DNA of 33,339 nucleotides from positions 1 through 33,339 of the forward strand of contig JAFGHS010000119.1 of NCBI GenBank assembly GCA_016930075.1, read 5' to 3'. Made by a program: the position numbers and the translations under genes. Positions within the stretch are counted from its first letter, which is position 1. Every line of letters begins with the position of its first letter. Source of the stretch: Deltaproteobacteria bacterium. GTDB lineage: Bacteria > Desulfobacterota > Syntrophia > Syntrophales > JAFGHS01. Positions 1 to 7,911 of the stretch are shown one piece after another. Under the pieces are notes generated by a model. That model made no database searches. It saw nothing but the letters and a program-made list of their open reading frames with translations, and was not told the DNA's origin.

Positions 1-1167
1 CCTTGTCAAGAGTGTAGACCTGACCCCTATCCCTTCGTTGTGTTCGCCCAACAGAGGCGCCCGGCTGTAAACCGCCGGCGTTACCGACATCTTAAAGGGC
101 GCGCCGGCGTACGAATGCCGGCCGGCCCGCGGATGATCAATATCCACCCAATACTTTCGGGCACGCAATTGTTCATTTTTATACAGATCGGATATGTCAT
201 TGACCGGCGTGGCCGGCACGCGCCAATCCTGGCATACCTCGACAATTTCTTTTTTGGTTCTTGCCAGAAACCAGGGTTTGACCAGTTCATCGAAGGCATC
301 GGCATTAACGAGCCTCCGGATGCCGCTTGAAAATCGCGGATCATGCATCGCGTCCGGTTCTCCCATGAGCGTCAGCAGCATCTCCGCCTGTTCCTCCGTG
401 CTTGCACAGACGGAGACAAAGCCGTCCCTGCAGGGGTATACTGTAACCGGATGGAGCCAGATGTGGCGGTTGCCGCTTCGTTTTTGAATTTTTCCCGAAT
501 AGACATACCGGTTGATGGTGAACTGATGCAGGGAAGCCATGCATTCCATGACGGAGACATCGATATGACGGCCCCGGCCCGTCGCCTGCCGGTCAATCAG
601 GGCCGCCATGACGCCGGCAAAGGCATGGAGACCGCCCTGATAAGCGGGCTGTTCCCCGCCGCCCGCCAGAGGTTCCCGGTCCGGATCGCCGTTTATGTGC
701 ATATAGCCGCTCAAGGCATACATCGCCAGACGGCCGCCGCGGTAATCCCTGTAGGGTCCGCTTTGACCGAAATCCGTAATGGAGACCATGATCAAGGCCG
801 GATTGATCTTCTTCAGATCATCATAGCCCATGCCGAGAGAGGCTAAATACCCCGGCGGAAAATTTTCGACAAGGATATCGGTCCCGGCGATCAGACGCTT
901 CAGCAAGGCCGTTTTCCCAAGCTCCTGTCTCTTTAAGGTAATGCTTTTTTTGCCCGTGTTAAGATAAAGGAAAAGGGCGCTTGCCTCCGGGTCGATCCGA
1001 TTATCGGGAAACGGACCTGCCCATCTTGCCGGATCGCCGCATCCCGGTTCTTCGATTTTGACGACGTCCGCACCAAAGGCCGCCATCAGTTTGGTACAGT
1101 ACGGACCGGAGATTTGGCCGCTCAGGTCCAATACATTAATGCCTTGAAGCGCTTTTTCGCTCATCAT
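1..1167 (-). CDS. CaiB/BaiF family CoA-transferase (class III), 3' end outside window
   Basis: The frame is open from an ATG at 1167 to base 1, 389 codons without a stop. The family moves CoA between acyl-CoA and a free acid in the cytoplasm. Seen: an N-terminus reading INVLDLSGQISGPYCTKLMA, then GADVVKIEEPGCGDPAR, FLYLNTGKKSITL and DILVENFPPG, then GRGRHIDVSVMEC in mid protein, all typical of CaiB/frc-like enzymes. Two ATG codons are adjacent (1167 and 1164), with AGGA a few bases upstream. Near the C-terminus the family signature LGEHNEG appears. The frame then enters a palindromic repeat unit (bases 4-27) and reads IGVRSTLLTR, which is not family-like, so the natural tail has probably been replaced. 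The acyl substrate cannot be told from sequence. The family call is strong; the state of the 3' end is unknown. Confidence 0.9.
   Translation of the reverse strand, partial: MMSEKALQGINVLDLSGQISGPYCTKLMAAFGADVVKIEEPGCGDPARWAGPFPDNRIDPEASALFLYLNTGKKSITLKRQELGKTALLKRLIAGTDILVENFPPGYLASLGMGYDDLKKINPALIMVSITDFGQSGPYRDYRGGRLAMYALSGYMHINGDPDREPLAGGGEQPAYQGGLHAFAGVMAALIDRQATGRGRHIDVSVMECMASLHQFTINRYVYSGKIQKRSGNRHIWLHPVTVYPCRDGFVSVCASTEEQAEMLLTLMGEPDAMHDPRFSSGIRRLVNADAFDELVKPWFLARTKKEIVEVCQDWRVPATPVNDISDLYKNEQLRARKYWVDIDHPRAGRHSYAGAPFKMSVTPAVYSRAPLLGEHNEGIGVRSTLLTR
4..27. repeat. Single copy of a 24-bp palindrome arm
   Basis: The 24 bases beginning TGTCAAGAGTGTAGACC and ending TGACCCC are identical to the right arm of the dyad at 21264-21323. 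Here only one arm is visible because the window starts. It lies inside the reading frame of the CoA-transferase. The partner arm, if present, should lie just left of base 1. Confidence 0.8.
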
Positions 1168-1275
1168 CGCCTTTATTCCTGTTAAGATTGAAAAACATAG
1201 CCTCCTTAGACACTTTATGTCAAGGCATTCCCTCAACGGGCCATGACCTGAATCGGCAGGAAACCGGTTTTGACC

Positions 1276-1304
1276 TTGACAAAAATAATTGATTATGTTT
1301 TATT
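1276..1304 (+). promoter_or_regulatory. Candidate sigma-70 promoter for the rpmH operon
   Basis: A perfect -35 box TTGACA at 1276-1281 is followed 17 bp later by TTTATT at 1299-1304, a 4/6 match to the -10 consensus. It lies about 30 bp ahead of the rpmH start in an AT-rich gap, between the divergent CoA-transferase gene and the ribosomal operon. No DnaA boxes were found in this gap. Confidence 0.45.
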
Positions 1305-1335
1305 GCGTCCCTTAATATCTTGACTGGGGTCTAAC

Positions 1336-1473
1336 ATGAAGAAAAATTTAACAGCCGTAAGCAACATTAAAAGGAAGAGAACCCACGGTTTTCTTGTCCG
1401 GATGTCTACGAAGGGGGGCCGGTTGGTTTTGAGCCGGAGACGGGCGAAGGGAAGAAAACGTCTTAGTGTTTAA
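1336..1473 (+). CDS. rpmH: 50S ribosomal protein L34
   Basis: This 45-residue basic protein is short enough to be missed by length cut-offs. Its core [20 protein letters not shown], followed by [16 protein letters not shown], is the L34 signature. L34 binds 23S rRNA in the large subunit. Its position directly ahead of rnpA and yidD is the classic arrangement. Odd point: the usual start, close to MKRTYQPS, is replaced by MKKNLTAVS, so the conserved T-Y/F-Q-P motif is missing and the protein is about one residue longer there. A G-rich segment (TGGGGT) about six bases before the ATG may act as the ribosome-binding site. The identity is secure. Confidence 0.95.
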   Translation: MKKNLTAVSNIKRKRTHGFLVRMSTKGGRLVLSRRRAKGRKRLSV

Positions 1474-1517
1474 CGCCCGATGCATTTTTTTCGACAGGTC
1501 AAAGGGCATCCTCCGGG

Positions 1518-1880
1518 ATGCCTGATCTGCAAAGCATGGAAAAAAAAACCTTCACTAAACATGAAAGAATTCGGAAAAGAAAAGAATACTTAACCATCGA
1601 CAAGCAAGGGGTGCGGAGCTATTCGGAGAATTTCATCATTATTGTAAACCGTAACCGATCGGGGGTCAAAAGGCTGGGAATCACGGTCAGCAAAAAAGTC
1701 GGCAACGCTGTAAAAAGAAACAGAATCAAGCGCCTTCTCAGAGAGTTTTTCCGTTTGAATAAATCCGATTTTGCAGACTCTCAAGACATTGTGATTATTG
1801 TTAAGAGAGATATTCCTGACCTGACGTATCAGGACGTGAACAGGCAATTGGAGCGTTTAATTCAGAAAAAAGATAACTGA
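1518..1880 (+). CDS. rnpA: Ribonuclease P protein component
   Basis: RnpA is the small basic protein subunit of RNase P, which trims the 5' leader of pre-tRNAs with the catalytic RNA. Seen: an N-terminal ERIRKRKEY motif and, near residues 58-79, the family signature [20 protein letters not shown] containing the RNR segment. Length is 120 residues from the ATG at 1518, or 114 from the ATG at 1536. The second start gives [12 protein letters not shown], closer to typical N-termini, but neither ATG has a convincing Shine-Dalgarno sequence, so the start is uncertain by six codons. It lies between rpmH and yidD as usual and stops 4 bases before yidD. The RNA subunit (rnpB) is not in this window. 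Confidence 0.95.
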   Translation: MPDLQSMEKKTFTKHERIRKRKEYLTIDKQGVRSYSENFIIIVNRNRSGVKRLGITVSKKVGNAVKRNRIKRLLREFFRLNKSDFADSQDIVIIVKRDIPDLTYQDVNRQLERLIQKKDN

Positions 1881-1884
1881 AAAC

Positions 1885-2109
1885 ATGTTCAATCGAGCTT
1901 TAGGAAAGATTCTCATATTTCTCGTCCGGCTGTATCAAATAGGCATTTCCCCCTTTATAACACCATGTTGCCGCTTTTATCCCTCCTGCTCCGAGTACAT
2001 GATCATCGCTATCATGAAGCATGGACCGTTTAAAGGATCATATTACGGTTTGATGCGTCTGTTGCGTTGTCATCCCCTGCATCCGGGCGGTTACGATCCG
2101 GTCAAATAA
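1885..2109 (+). CDS. yidD: Membrane protein insertion efficiency factor YidD
   Basis: This 74-residue protein has the diagnostic [15 protein letters not shown] and [12 protein letters not shown] motifs and an amphipathic N-terminus. YidD is an inner-membrane-associated factor thought to assist YidC in inserting membrane proteins. The cysteine pattern (CCRFYPSC, then LRCHP) is intact. It starts 4 bases after the rnpA stop and ends 27 bases before yidC, so the genes are almost certainly co-transcribed. The ribosome-binding site is weak, which suggests translational coupling to rnpA. Confidence 0.95.
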   Translation: MFNRALGKILIFLVRLYQIGISPFITPCCRFYPSCSEYMIIAIMKHGPFKGSYYGLMRLLRCHPLHPGGYDPVK

Positions 2110-2136
2110 CACTATCGGGACATTTGGAGGTATTTA

Positions 2137-3846
2137 ATGGATAAGAGGACATTCCTCGCCATAGCTCTGTCGATGGCGGTCATATTTCTTTATCAGACGT
2201 TCTTCGTCAAACCGCCGCCCCCCAAACAGAAAGCCGCACAGCAGACGGAGCAAACAGCCGCTGAACCGTCCGCCGGGCAGGGGGAAACACCGGCTGCACC
2301 GGCAAAACCGGCGACAGCAGAACAAATGACAGCCACAAAAATCGTTACCGTTGAGGATAAGGCCATTCCCGAAAAGGAGAGCCTCGTCGAGACGCCTCTG
2401 TACACCGCCGTTTTCACAAACCAGGGGGCAGCCCTGAAATCCTTGAAACTGAAAAAATATTATCGGACGCTGCCGCCGGATCGCCACTACCAATTGACTG
2501 ACTTTCTGAAAATCTTTCAATCAAAGAAAGATGAGGCCGTAAAGGAAGCGGAACTGATCGAACTTGTTCACGTCAAAAACGGAATGCCGCGGCCGTTATC
2601 CGTCACCTTTCCGGATTCGAATATCAATGTGCCGGCCAAAGACGCGTACGAAGCAAACACCGATGCCCTTGACCTGACCAGGGCGCCGGACAAATACCGC
2701 CTGACCTATACCCGGACCTATCCGAACAATATGAAGATCGAGAAGATGTACACCTTCCATCCGGATACGTATAATGTCGATCTCGAAGTGAGGGTTTACA
2801 ACCTGTCCCCAAACCCCATTACGCAAAATGCGGCCCTCACCTGGCATCAGTACGCCGATCCCAAAGCGGAAAGCAGCAGCTACGGACACGAGGGGCCTAT
2901 TACCTACATTTCGCAGAAAGTCAATCGCATTGACGTCAAAAAAATTGAAAAAGATGAAACCCATGGACCCGATGTAGTCTGGGGTGGTTATGAAAGCAAG
3001 TACTTCATCGCCTCGTTGATTCCCCAGAATCCGTCCCTGACCAGCGTTGCCGTTGTTAAAGACACCGACGACATGGTGTCCGTCACCCTCAAGGGCACTA
3101 AAAACTTGATTCCCCCGGGGCAGGCCGGCATGTTCTCCTATTCCCTGTTCCTGGGGCCGAAAGATCACAGCATTCTGAAGACGCAGGGCGCCGGTCTTGA
3201 AAACGCCGTCGATTTCCAGTCATGGATGCCGGGCTTGAAATGGCTGTCCCTGTCGCTGCTCATTGCTCTTAAATTCATCAATCAATATGTGCATAACTTC
3301 GGGATAGCCATCATTATCATCACGATCCTGATCAAAATCCTGTTCTGGCCTCTCGGCAACATGAGCTACAAATCGATGAAAGAGATGCAGAAGCTCCAGC
3401 CAAAAGTGGCGGAACTCCGGGAAAAATATAAGGATGACCGAAATAAAATCGGCCAGGAAACCATGGCCCTGTACAAGTCGCATAAGGTCAACCCCCTGAG
3501 CGGTTGTCTTCCCATGCTGATTCAGATACCGGTTTTCTTCGGATTCTATACGGCCCTGCTGTATTCCATCGAACTGAGGCACGCACCGTTTATCTGGTGG
3601 ATTCAGGATCTTTCCGATAAAGACCCCTATTACATCACCCCGATTGTTATGGGGGCGACAATGTTCCTTCAGCAGAAAATGAGTCCGCCCATGGGTGATC
3701 CCATGCAAGCTAAAGTTATGATGTTTATGCCCATTATTTTTACGTTTCTGTTCCTGAATTTCGCCTCGGGGCTGGTCCTTTACTGGTTGTTCAACAACAT
3801 CATCAGCATCGGGCAACAGGTCTATATCAACAAACGCGCATCCTGA
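2137..3846 (+). CDS. yidC: Membrane protein insertase YidC
   Basis: YidC inserts and folds inner-membrane proteins, alone or with SecYEG. The 569-residue protein has the Gram-negative layout. There is an N-terminal membrane anchor (about residues 6-24), then a Pro/Ala/Gln-rich linker. A large periplasmic beta domain follows (about 85-355), and then the conserved Oxa1-type core with hydrophobic segments near FGIAIIIITILIKILFWPL, MLIQIPVFFGFYTALLY and IIFTFLFLNFASGLVLYWL. The conserved core arginine region lies just before IKILFWPL and YKSMKEMQKLQPK. A strong GGAGG sits 8-12 bases before the ATG. The C-terminus is short (INKRAS), without a long ribosome-binding tail. It is followed 15 bases later by jag. 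Confidence 0.97.
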   Translation: MDKRTFLAIALSMAVIFLYQTFFVKPPPPKQKAAQQTEQTAAEPSAGQGETPAAPAKPATAEQMTATKIVTVEDKAIPEKESLVETPLYTAVFTNQGAALKSLKLKKYYRTLPPDRHYQLTDFLKIFQSKKDEAVKEAELIELVHVKNGMPRPLSVTFPDSNINVPAKDAYEANTDALDLTRAPDKYRLTYTRTYPNNMKIEKMYTFHPDTYNVDLEVRVYNLSPNPITQNAALTWHQYADPKAESSSYGHEGPITYISQKVNRIDVKKIEKDETHGPDVVWGGYESKYFIASLIPQNPSLTSVAVVKDTDDMVSVTLKGTKNLIPPGQAGMFSYSLFLGPKDHSILKTQGAGLENAVDFQSWMPGLKWLSLSLLIALKFINQYVHNFGIAIIIITILIKILFWPLGNMSYKSMKEMQKLQPKVAELREKYKDDRNKIGQETMALYKSHKVNPLSGCLPMLIQIPVFFGFYTALLYSIELRHAPFIWWIQDLSDKDPYYITPIVMGATMFLQQKMSPPMGDPMQAKVMMFMPIIFTFLFLNFASGLVLYWLFNNIISIGQQVYINKRAS

Positions 3847-3861
3847 AAATGAGGTAAACAG

Positions 3862-4776
3862 ATGAATATCTTGGAGATAGAAGGAAAAACCATCGACGAA
3901 GCCATTCAAAACGCATGCAATGAGTTTAATGCGCCAAGAGAAAAATTGCATATTGAAATTATTTCCGAGGGAGCGCCGGGATTTCTCGGCTTTGGAGCAA
4001 AGAAAGCGAAAATAAGGGCAAGCCTGATGCGGTTCGATATGTCCCTGGGCGAAGTCCTGGACGATTCATTGAGTAAAACCGTTCAAGAGGCGAAGAAGCC
4101 TGCACCCCGTCGTCCGGCCCGGGAACAACGGGAACATAAAAAAACTGCCCCTCAACCCCAAAGGGAAACAACGCCTCCGGCGCCGCAGGCGGCGCCTCAA
4201 TCTTCTCCCGCTGCCCCGGCGCCTCCGGTGTCGCCCCAACCCTCTGCCGCCGTCCCGGCGCCTCCTGCCGATGTACAAGCCATCACGGATAAAGCGGCCG
4301 CCGTTCCGGTGGGCGAAGGCGACGATACCGCCGTCAGGGCGAAAACCCTGCTGGAAGGCATACTGACGAGAATGGATTTGAACTTTCCCGTAACGGTGGA
4401 AGAATCGGAAGACACCATCAGCCTCAACATAGAAGGCGACGGCGGCGGTCTCCTGATCGGCAGACGGGGACAGAATCTCGATGCGATCCAGTATATTATC
4501 ACCAAAGCCCTGAGCAAATCGGGAAACGACCGGAAAATCATCACGGTGGATATTGAAGAGTACCGGCAGAAGCGGGAAAGCTCCCTCGTCGCCCTGGCCG
4601 AAAAACTCGGCGAAAAAGTCAAAAAATCCAAAAAAGCCGTCACCGTCGATCATATGAACGCCCGCGACCGCCGGATTATCCATATGACTTTGCAGAACGA
4701 CGAGGCCCTGGTAACCAAAAGCCGGGGCGAAGGAGAGTATAAAAAGATTATCATTATGCCGGTAAAGAAAAGGTAG
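3862..4776 (+). CDS. jag: Jag/KhpB RNA-binding protein (Jag-N, KH, R3H)
   Basis: This 304-residue protein has three modules. The Jag-N domain covers residues 1-52 (LEIEGKTIDEAIQNACNEF and PGFLGFGAKKAKI). A long Pro/Ala-rich, low-complexity linker spans about 70-150. The C-terminal RNA-binding part has a KH domain with the GRRG loop (GGLLIGRRGQNLDAIQYI) and an R3H motif (NARDRRIIHMTL). The family binds RNA and in Firmicutes works with KhpA; here the role is inferred from the domains and the usual yidC neighbourhood. GAGGTAA precedes the ATG. The linker is rich in short repeats of CCG/CCT codons, so its length may vary between strains. Confidence 0.93.
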   Translation: MNILEIEGKTIDEAIQNACNEFNAPREKLHIEIISEGAPGFLGFGAKKAKIRASLMRFDMSLGEVLDDSLSKTVQEAKKPAPRRPAREQREHKKTAPQPQRETTPPAPQAAPQSSPAAPAPPVSPQPSAAVPAPPADVQAITDKAAAVPVGEGDDTAVRAKTLLEGILTRMDLNFPVTVEESEDTISLNIEGDGGGLLIGRRGQNLDAIQYIITKALSKSGNDRKIITVDIEEYRQKRESSLVALAEKLGEKVKKSKKAVTVDHMNARDRRIIHMTLQNDEALVTKSRGEGEYKKIIIMPVKKR

Positions 4777-4810
4777 TATGGCGCTGAAATAATCTTTTTA
4801 AGGTCCGCCG

Positions 4811-6202
4811 ATGATCATGGAAGACACCATAGCGGCAATAGCAACCCCTTTGGGTGCAGGGGGCGTCGGCATCATCCGGGTCAGCGGACCGAAAGCCGGA
4901 GACATTGCCCGCCGGCTGTTTAAACCATCACGAGGCGAGCTATGCTTCAAATCCCATCATCTGTACCACGGCCACATCTTAGCGCCCGCAACCGGCGCTG
5001 TTCTGGATGAAGTGCTGGTCGCCTTCATGAAAAAACCCCATTCCTACACCGGCGACGATACCCTGGAGATCAACTGTCACGGCGGTCTCCTGATTCTTGA
5101 AAACGTCCTTGGCGAAGTCGTCAAAGCCGGGGCGCGTATCGCCATGCCGGGTGAATTCACGAAACGGGCATTTTTGAACAACCGCATGGATCTGTCCCAG
5201 GCCGAGGCCGTCGCCGACATCATCACGGCAAAAACCGAAGAGGGGCTCTTCATGGCCCTGTCCCAGATGAAGGGCGCCCTGCGGGACCAAATGGAATCGT
5301 TCCAAGGGATTCTCATCGACATTCTCGCCCTGCTTGAGGTTTCCATCGATTTTTCCGAAGAGGAAACGGACGCACAACCCCCCGCTCACGTTCTTGCGGA
5401 AATTGAAAAGATCATTGCCCGTCTTACCTCCCTTCTTGCAACATATGATCAAGGCAGGCTTTACCGCCAGGGCGTTCATTGCGTCATCACGGGCAAGCCG
5501 AATGTCGGAAAGTCCAGTCTTTTAAACAGGCTCCTGGGGGAAAAACGCGCCATCGTCACCCCCATCCCCGGAACGACCAGAGATTTTATTGAAGAGGCCG
5601 TCAACATCAACGGGGTGCCCATAAAACTGATCGACACGGCGGGAATCAGGGAACCGGAAAATGTCATCGAGGAAACCGGCATCGGCATGGTCTGGGACAA
5701 ACTGGCCACGGCGGATGTCGTCATCATCATTCTCGACGGCAGCCGGCCCCTCACTCCGGAAGATGATCGGATTCTGGCAGGCAACAAAAACCGAAAGAGC
5801 CTGGTGGTCATCAACAAAGCAGACCTGCCGCAAAAAATCGGGACGGATGATCTGAAATCCCTCCTGCCGGACATAAATATCCCGCCCCTGAACATATCGG
5901 CAAAATACGGCGACGGCATCCCGGAGCTTAAAGACCGTATCTACGGCCTCGTCATGAACCATCAGGATGCGGACGAGCGCCGGACGGGCGTCATGCTTGC
6001 CAATATCCGTCACAAGACGGCCATCGAACAGGCCTGCGGCCATCTTGAACGGGCGAAAGAAAATATCCTGGGGAAAAAGTCGCCGGAGTTTGCCGCTTTT
6101 GATGTCCGGGAAGCCCTGACCAGTCTGGGCGCAATCGTCGGGAAAACGACCCCGGAAGATGTCCTGGACAGAATATTTTCTACGTTTTGTATAGGAAAGT
6201 AG
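4811..6202 (+). CDS. mnmE: tRNA modification GTPase MnmE
   Basis: With MnmG, MnmE installs the (carboxymethyl)aminomethyl group on U34 of certain tRNAs. The 463-residue protein has the N-terminal folate-binding domain (DTIAAIATPLGAGGVGIIRV), the helical domain, and an inserted G domain with GKPNVGKSSL (P-loop), a G2 threonine within PGTTRDF, DTAG and NKAD. It ends in the hallmark FCIGK. AAGG lies 8-11 bases before the ATG at 4811, favouring it over the ATG at 4817. The partner mnmG, often next door, is absent here. A perfect 14-bp palindrome, TTATCGGCCGATAA, begins 4 bases after the stop. Confidence 0.97.
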   Translation: MIMEDTIAAIATPLGAGGVGIIRVSGPKAGDIARRLFKPSRGELCFKSHHLYHGHILAPATGAVLDEVLVAFMKKPHSYTGDDTLEINCHGGLLILENVLGEVVKAGARIAMPGEFTKRAFLNNRMDLSQAEAVADIITAKTEEGLFMALSQMKGALRDQMESFQGILIDILALLEVSIDFSEEETDAQPPAHVLAEIEKIIARLTSLLATYDQGRLYRQGVHCVITGKPNVGKSSLLNRLLGEKRAIVTPIPGTTRDFIEEAVNINGVPIKLIDTAGIREPENVIEETGIGMVWDKLATADVVIIILDGSRPLTPEDDRILAGNKNRKSLVVINKADLPQKIGTDDLKSLLPDINIPPLNISAKYGDGIPELKDRIYGLVMNHQDADERRTGVMLANIRHKTAIEQACGHLERAKENILGKKSPEFAAFDVREALTSLGAIVGKTTPEDVLDRIFSTFCIGK

Positions 6203-6205
6203 GAT

Positions 6206-6219
6206 TTATCGGCCGATAA
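6206..6219. repeat. Perfect 14-bp palindrome after mnmE
   Basis: TTATCGGCCGATAA is its own reverse complement and starts 4 bases after the mnmE stop. It has no loop and no T-run, so it is not a standard terminator. It could be a dimeric protein-binding site or chance. Confidence 0.35.
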
Positions 6220-6243
6220 GACAGAGGATCAAAACGAACGATG

Positions 6244-6383
6244 TCGTAAAAAGTCGTAAAACATCAGTTATGTCATTTCGACCCCGCACTTTGCGGAGGA
6301 GAAATCTCGAAATCGTTATAGATTTCTCGTCGTCCCGCTTCAGCGGGACTCCTCGAAATGACGGAATTTGACTTTTTACGAAA
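6244..6383. repeat. MITE-like palindromic element, ~140 bp
   Basis: Nested inverted repeats are visible. TCGTAAAAAGTC (6244-6255) pairs with GACTTTTTACGA (6370-6381). GTCATTTCGA (6272-6281) pairs with TCGAAATGAC (6353-6362). GAGAAATC (6299-6306) pairs with GATTTCTC (6321-6328). Small hairpins lie at 6284-6296 and 6332-6349 (GTCCCGC/GCGGGAC). The transcript would fold into one long branched structure. It lies between mnmE and the convergent Nudix gene and codes for nothing obvious. The same 12-base end, TCGTAAAAAGTC, recurs at 33264-33275, which supports a dispersed non-autonomous repeat. Confidence 0.75.
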
Positions 6384-6405
6384 CCATCAAAATGGAGATC
6401 ACGCA

Positions 6406-6837
6406 TCATTCGCTGATAAATCGGATCGCCCGCAAAAGCCGCAGGGTATTCTTCGAAACATTCAGCTCGCTGAGTTCCTGCGGCGACAGGAACCGCGCCT
6501 CAGCAGCGTCGTCGCCGCCCACAGCTTCTCCGTCAATATAATCCGCCAGAAGATCGACGATGACATAGTGGAAACGGATGCGGTTGTCGTCGTCCCGTTC
6601 GATAAAATCGAACGAATAAACAGGCTCCTTCGCACGGATCGCGATGCCCGTTTCTTCCAGGATTTCGCGCTCCGCCCCCTGCTGCAGCGTTTCGCCCAGT
6701 TCCAGCCCGCCCCCGGGAATGGCCCATAAACCTTTACTCGGCGCGACACCCCTCCGGACCAGCAGAACCTTATTATCTTTGATAACTACTGCCCCGACGC
6801 CTACGCGGGGATGGATCGGATATTCACGATCTGACAT
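6406..6837 (-). CDS. Nudix hydrolase
   Basis: This 143-residue protein is a single Nudix domain. The Nudix box is complete: G43, five residues, E49, seven residues, then REILEETGI at 57-65, which coordinates the metal for hydrolysing nucleoside-diphosphate-X substrates. PRVGVGAVVIKDNKVLLVRR before it and GLWAIPGG leading into the box are typical. An ADP-ribose or NADH-type substrate is possible but not provable. It is convergent with mnmE across the palindromic element and lies 15 bases downstream of the NRDE-family gene on the same strand, so the two are probably one transcript. Confidence 0.93.
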   Translation of the reverse strand: MSDREYPIHPRVGVGAVVIKDNKVLLVRRGVAPSKGLWAIPGGGLELGETLQQGAEREILEETGIAIRAKEPVYSFDFIERDDDNRIRFHYVIVDLLADYIDGEAVGGDDAAEARFLSPQELSELNVSKNTLRLLRAIRFISE

Positions 6838-6852
6838 GATAAACCACCCGCT

Positions 6853-7647
6853 TTACTTTATCGTTTCATCAGCGTTATCGGGATGCAGCCGGAATTCGAA
6901 TTTCGTCGTCAGCCAGAGATCGCTGTTTTCACCCGTGAACACCCGTTCGATGAAGGTTAGTCGATTTTTCGCATCAACCAGTATCACGTTAGAGGAACGG
7001 GTGCCGTAACCGGGACTTTGTATGAATATAGAAGAAAGAATCCTTTCCCAGTTCCTGTCGATCCCCGTATCCGGCAGGTCGGCGTCTTCCGGCACGGTTC
7101 GATCGGAAAGGAAACGGAAAATATGGTCGGGGTTGGGATCATCGCCGCCGGCAAGGATGGCGCCCAGCGCTTTCTTGCCTTTTTCAACCTTCGGCCAGGG
7201 CGTATCGAGCAGACGGTTGCTGAGGCCGTACAAACCCGGCGCCAGTTCCATTGTCCGGCCAAAGTTTGATGTATAGTACAGATGCTGCGGATTGCCGACA
7301 AGCATGCTGAAACCGTTGTACCGACCGGCCGTCGCATTTAATTTGGACAGATATGCCGGCGGATCATCACGGCTGCGAAGATAACTGCTTACCAGAAGCC
7401 CCCGCGACGGCGCTCCCTGCTTCAGGCCTGAGGGATTCCGGTAATTGGTGAGTGCTGCGATGCGCCCCTTCTTTGTGACCCCCAGCCAGGTGCCGCCTTC
7501 TCTCAGGTCCCTGCCGGCCAGCAGGTATGGGGCGTCATCCCAGAAGGCGGCCGGCGCCGTGGGCCTCTCGTAATACTCGTCCCGGTTTGCCGCCAGAACC
7601 AGCGGGTATTTCGGATGCATTTTGTATGAAAAAATGATCAGACACAT
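6853..7647 (-). CDS. NRDE/TANGO2 family protein
   Basis: The family is defined by the NRDE motif, seen here as LAANRDEYYERPT, followed by GRDLREGGTWLGVTKKGRIAALTNYRNP. Members start with Met-Cys and resemble N-terminal nucleophile hydrolases; the exact function is unsettled (the eukaryotic member TANGO2 is linked to heme and lipid handling). I place the start at 7647 because it gives MCLIIFSYKMHPKYPLVLAA, exposing Cys2 as in relatives. The open frame extends 24 codons further to an ATG at 7719, but none of the upstream starts has a clear Shine-Dalgarno sequence. Length 264 residues fits the family. It precedes the Nudix gene. Confidence 0.88.
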   Translation of the reverse strand: MCLIIFSYKMHPKYPLVLAANRDEYYERPTAPAAFWDDAPYLLAGRDLREGGTWLGVTKKGRIAALTNYRNPSGLKQGAPSRGLLVSSYLRSRDDPPAYLSKLNATAGRYNGFSMLVGNPQHLYYTSNFGRTMELAPGLYGLSNRLLDTPWPKVEKGKKALGAILAGGDDPNPDHIFRFLSDRTVPEDADLPDTGIDRNWERILSSIFIQSPGYGTRSSNVILVDAKNRLTFIERVFTGENSDLWLTTKFEFRLHPDNADETIK

Positions 7648-7911
7648 ATAATACGCAAACGCAGTATTTTGTAACATTGGAACAATTTTCATGACAGCAT
7701 GACGCGATGAATTAGTCACTGGGCATGAAACTATGCTCCCATACTATATCTTCCGCACCTTGTCCAAATTAATTTATGTTCATCCGGCGGCAGACGGCGA
7801 CGGCCGGATGGGCCGTCTCCGGCAGCCCTTGATCCGATAAGCCGTCATCCGGCGCAGGACCTGCAGGTGCAACGCCAGGCTGACTGCGGGATCACCCTGA
7901 AGCGTCCTGCA

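Noticed and set aside
343-846. A 167-codon plus-strand frame at the left edge
   Set aside because: It lies opposite the CoA-transferase, whose motifs are continuous on the minus strand.
1168-1335. Possible replication origin beside rpmH
   Set aside because: No DnaA-box cluster or AT-rich unwinding repeats were seen.
4140-4290. Pro/Ala-rich repeats inside jag as a separate repeat element
   Set aside because: They are codon-level low complexity in a linker common to this family.
7799-7817. GACGGCC/GGCCGTC hairpin downstream of the peptidase gene
   Set aside because: No T-run on either strand and high local GC make chance pairing likely.
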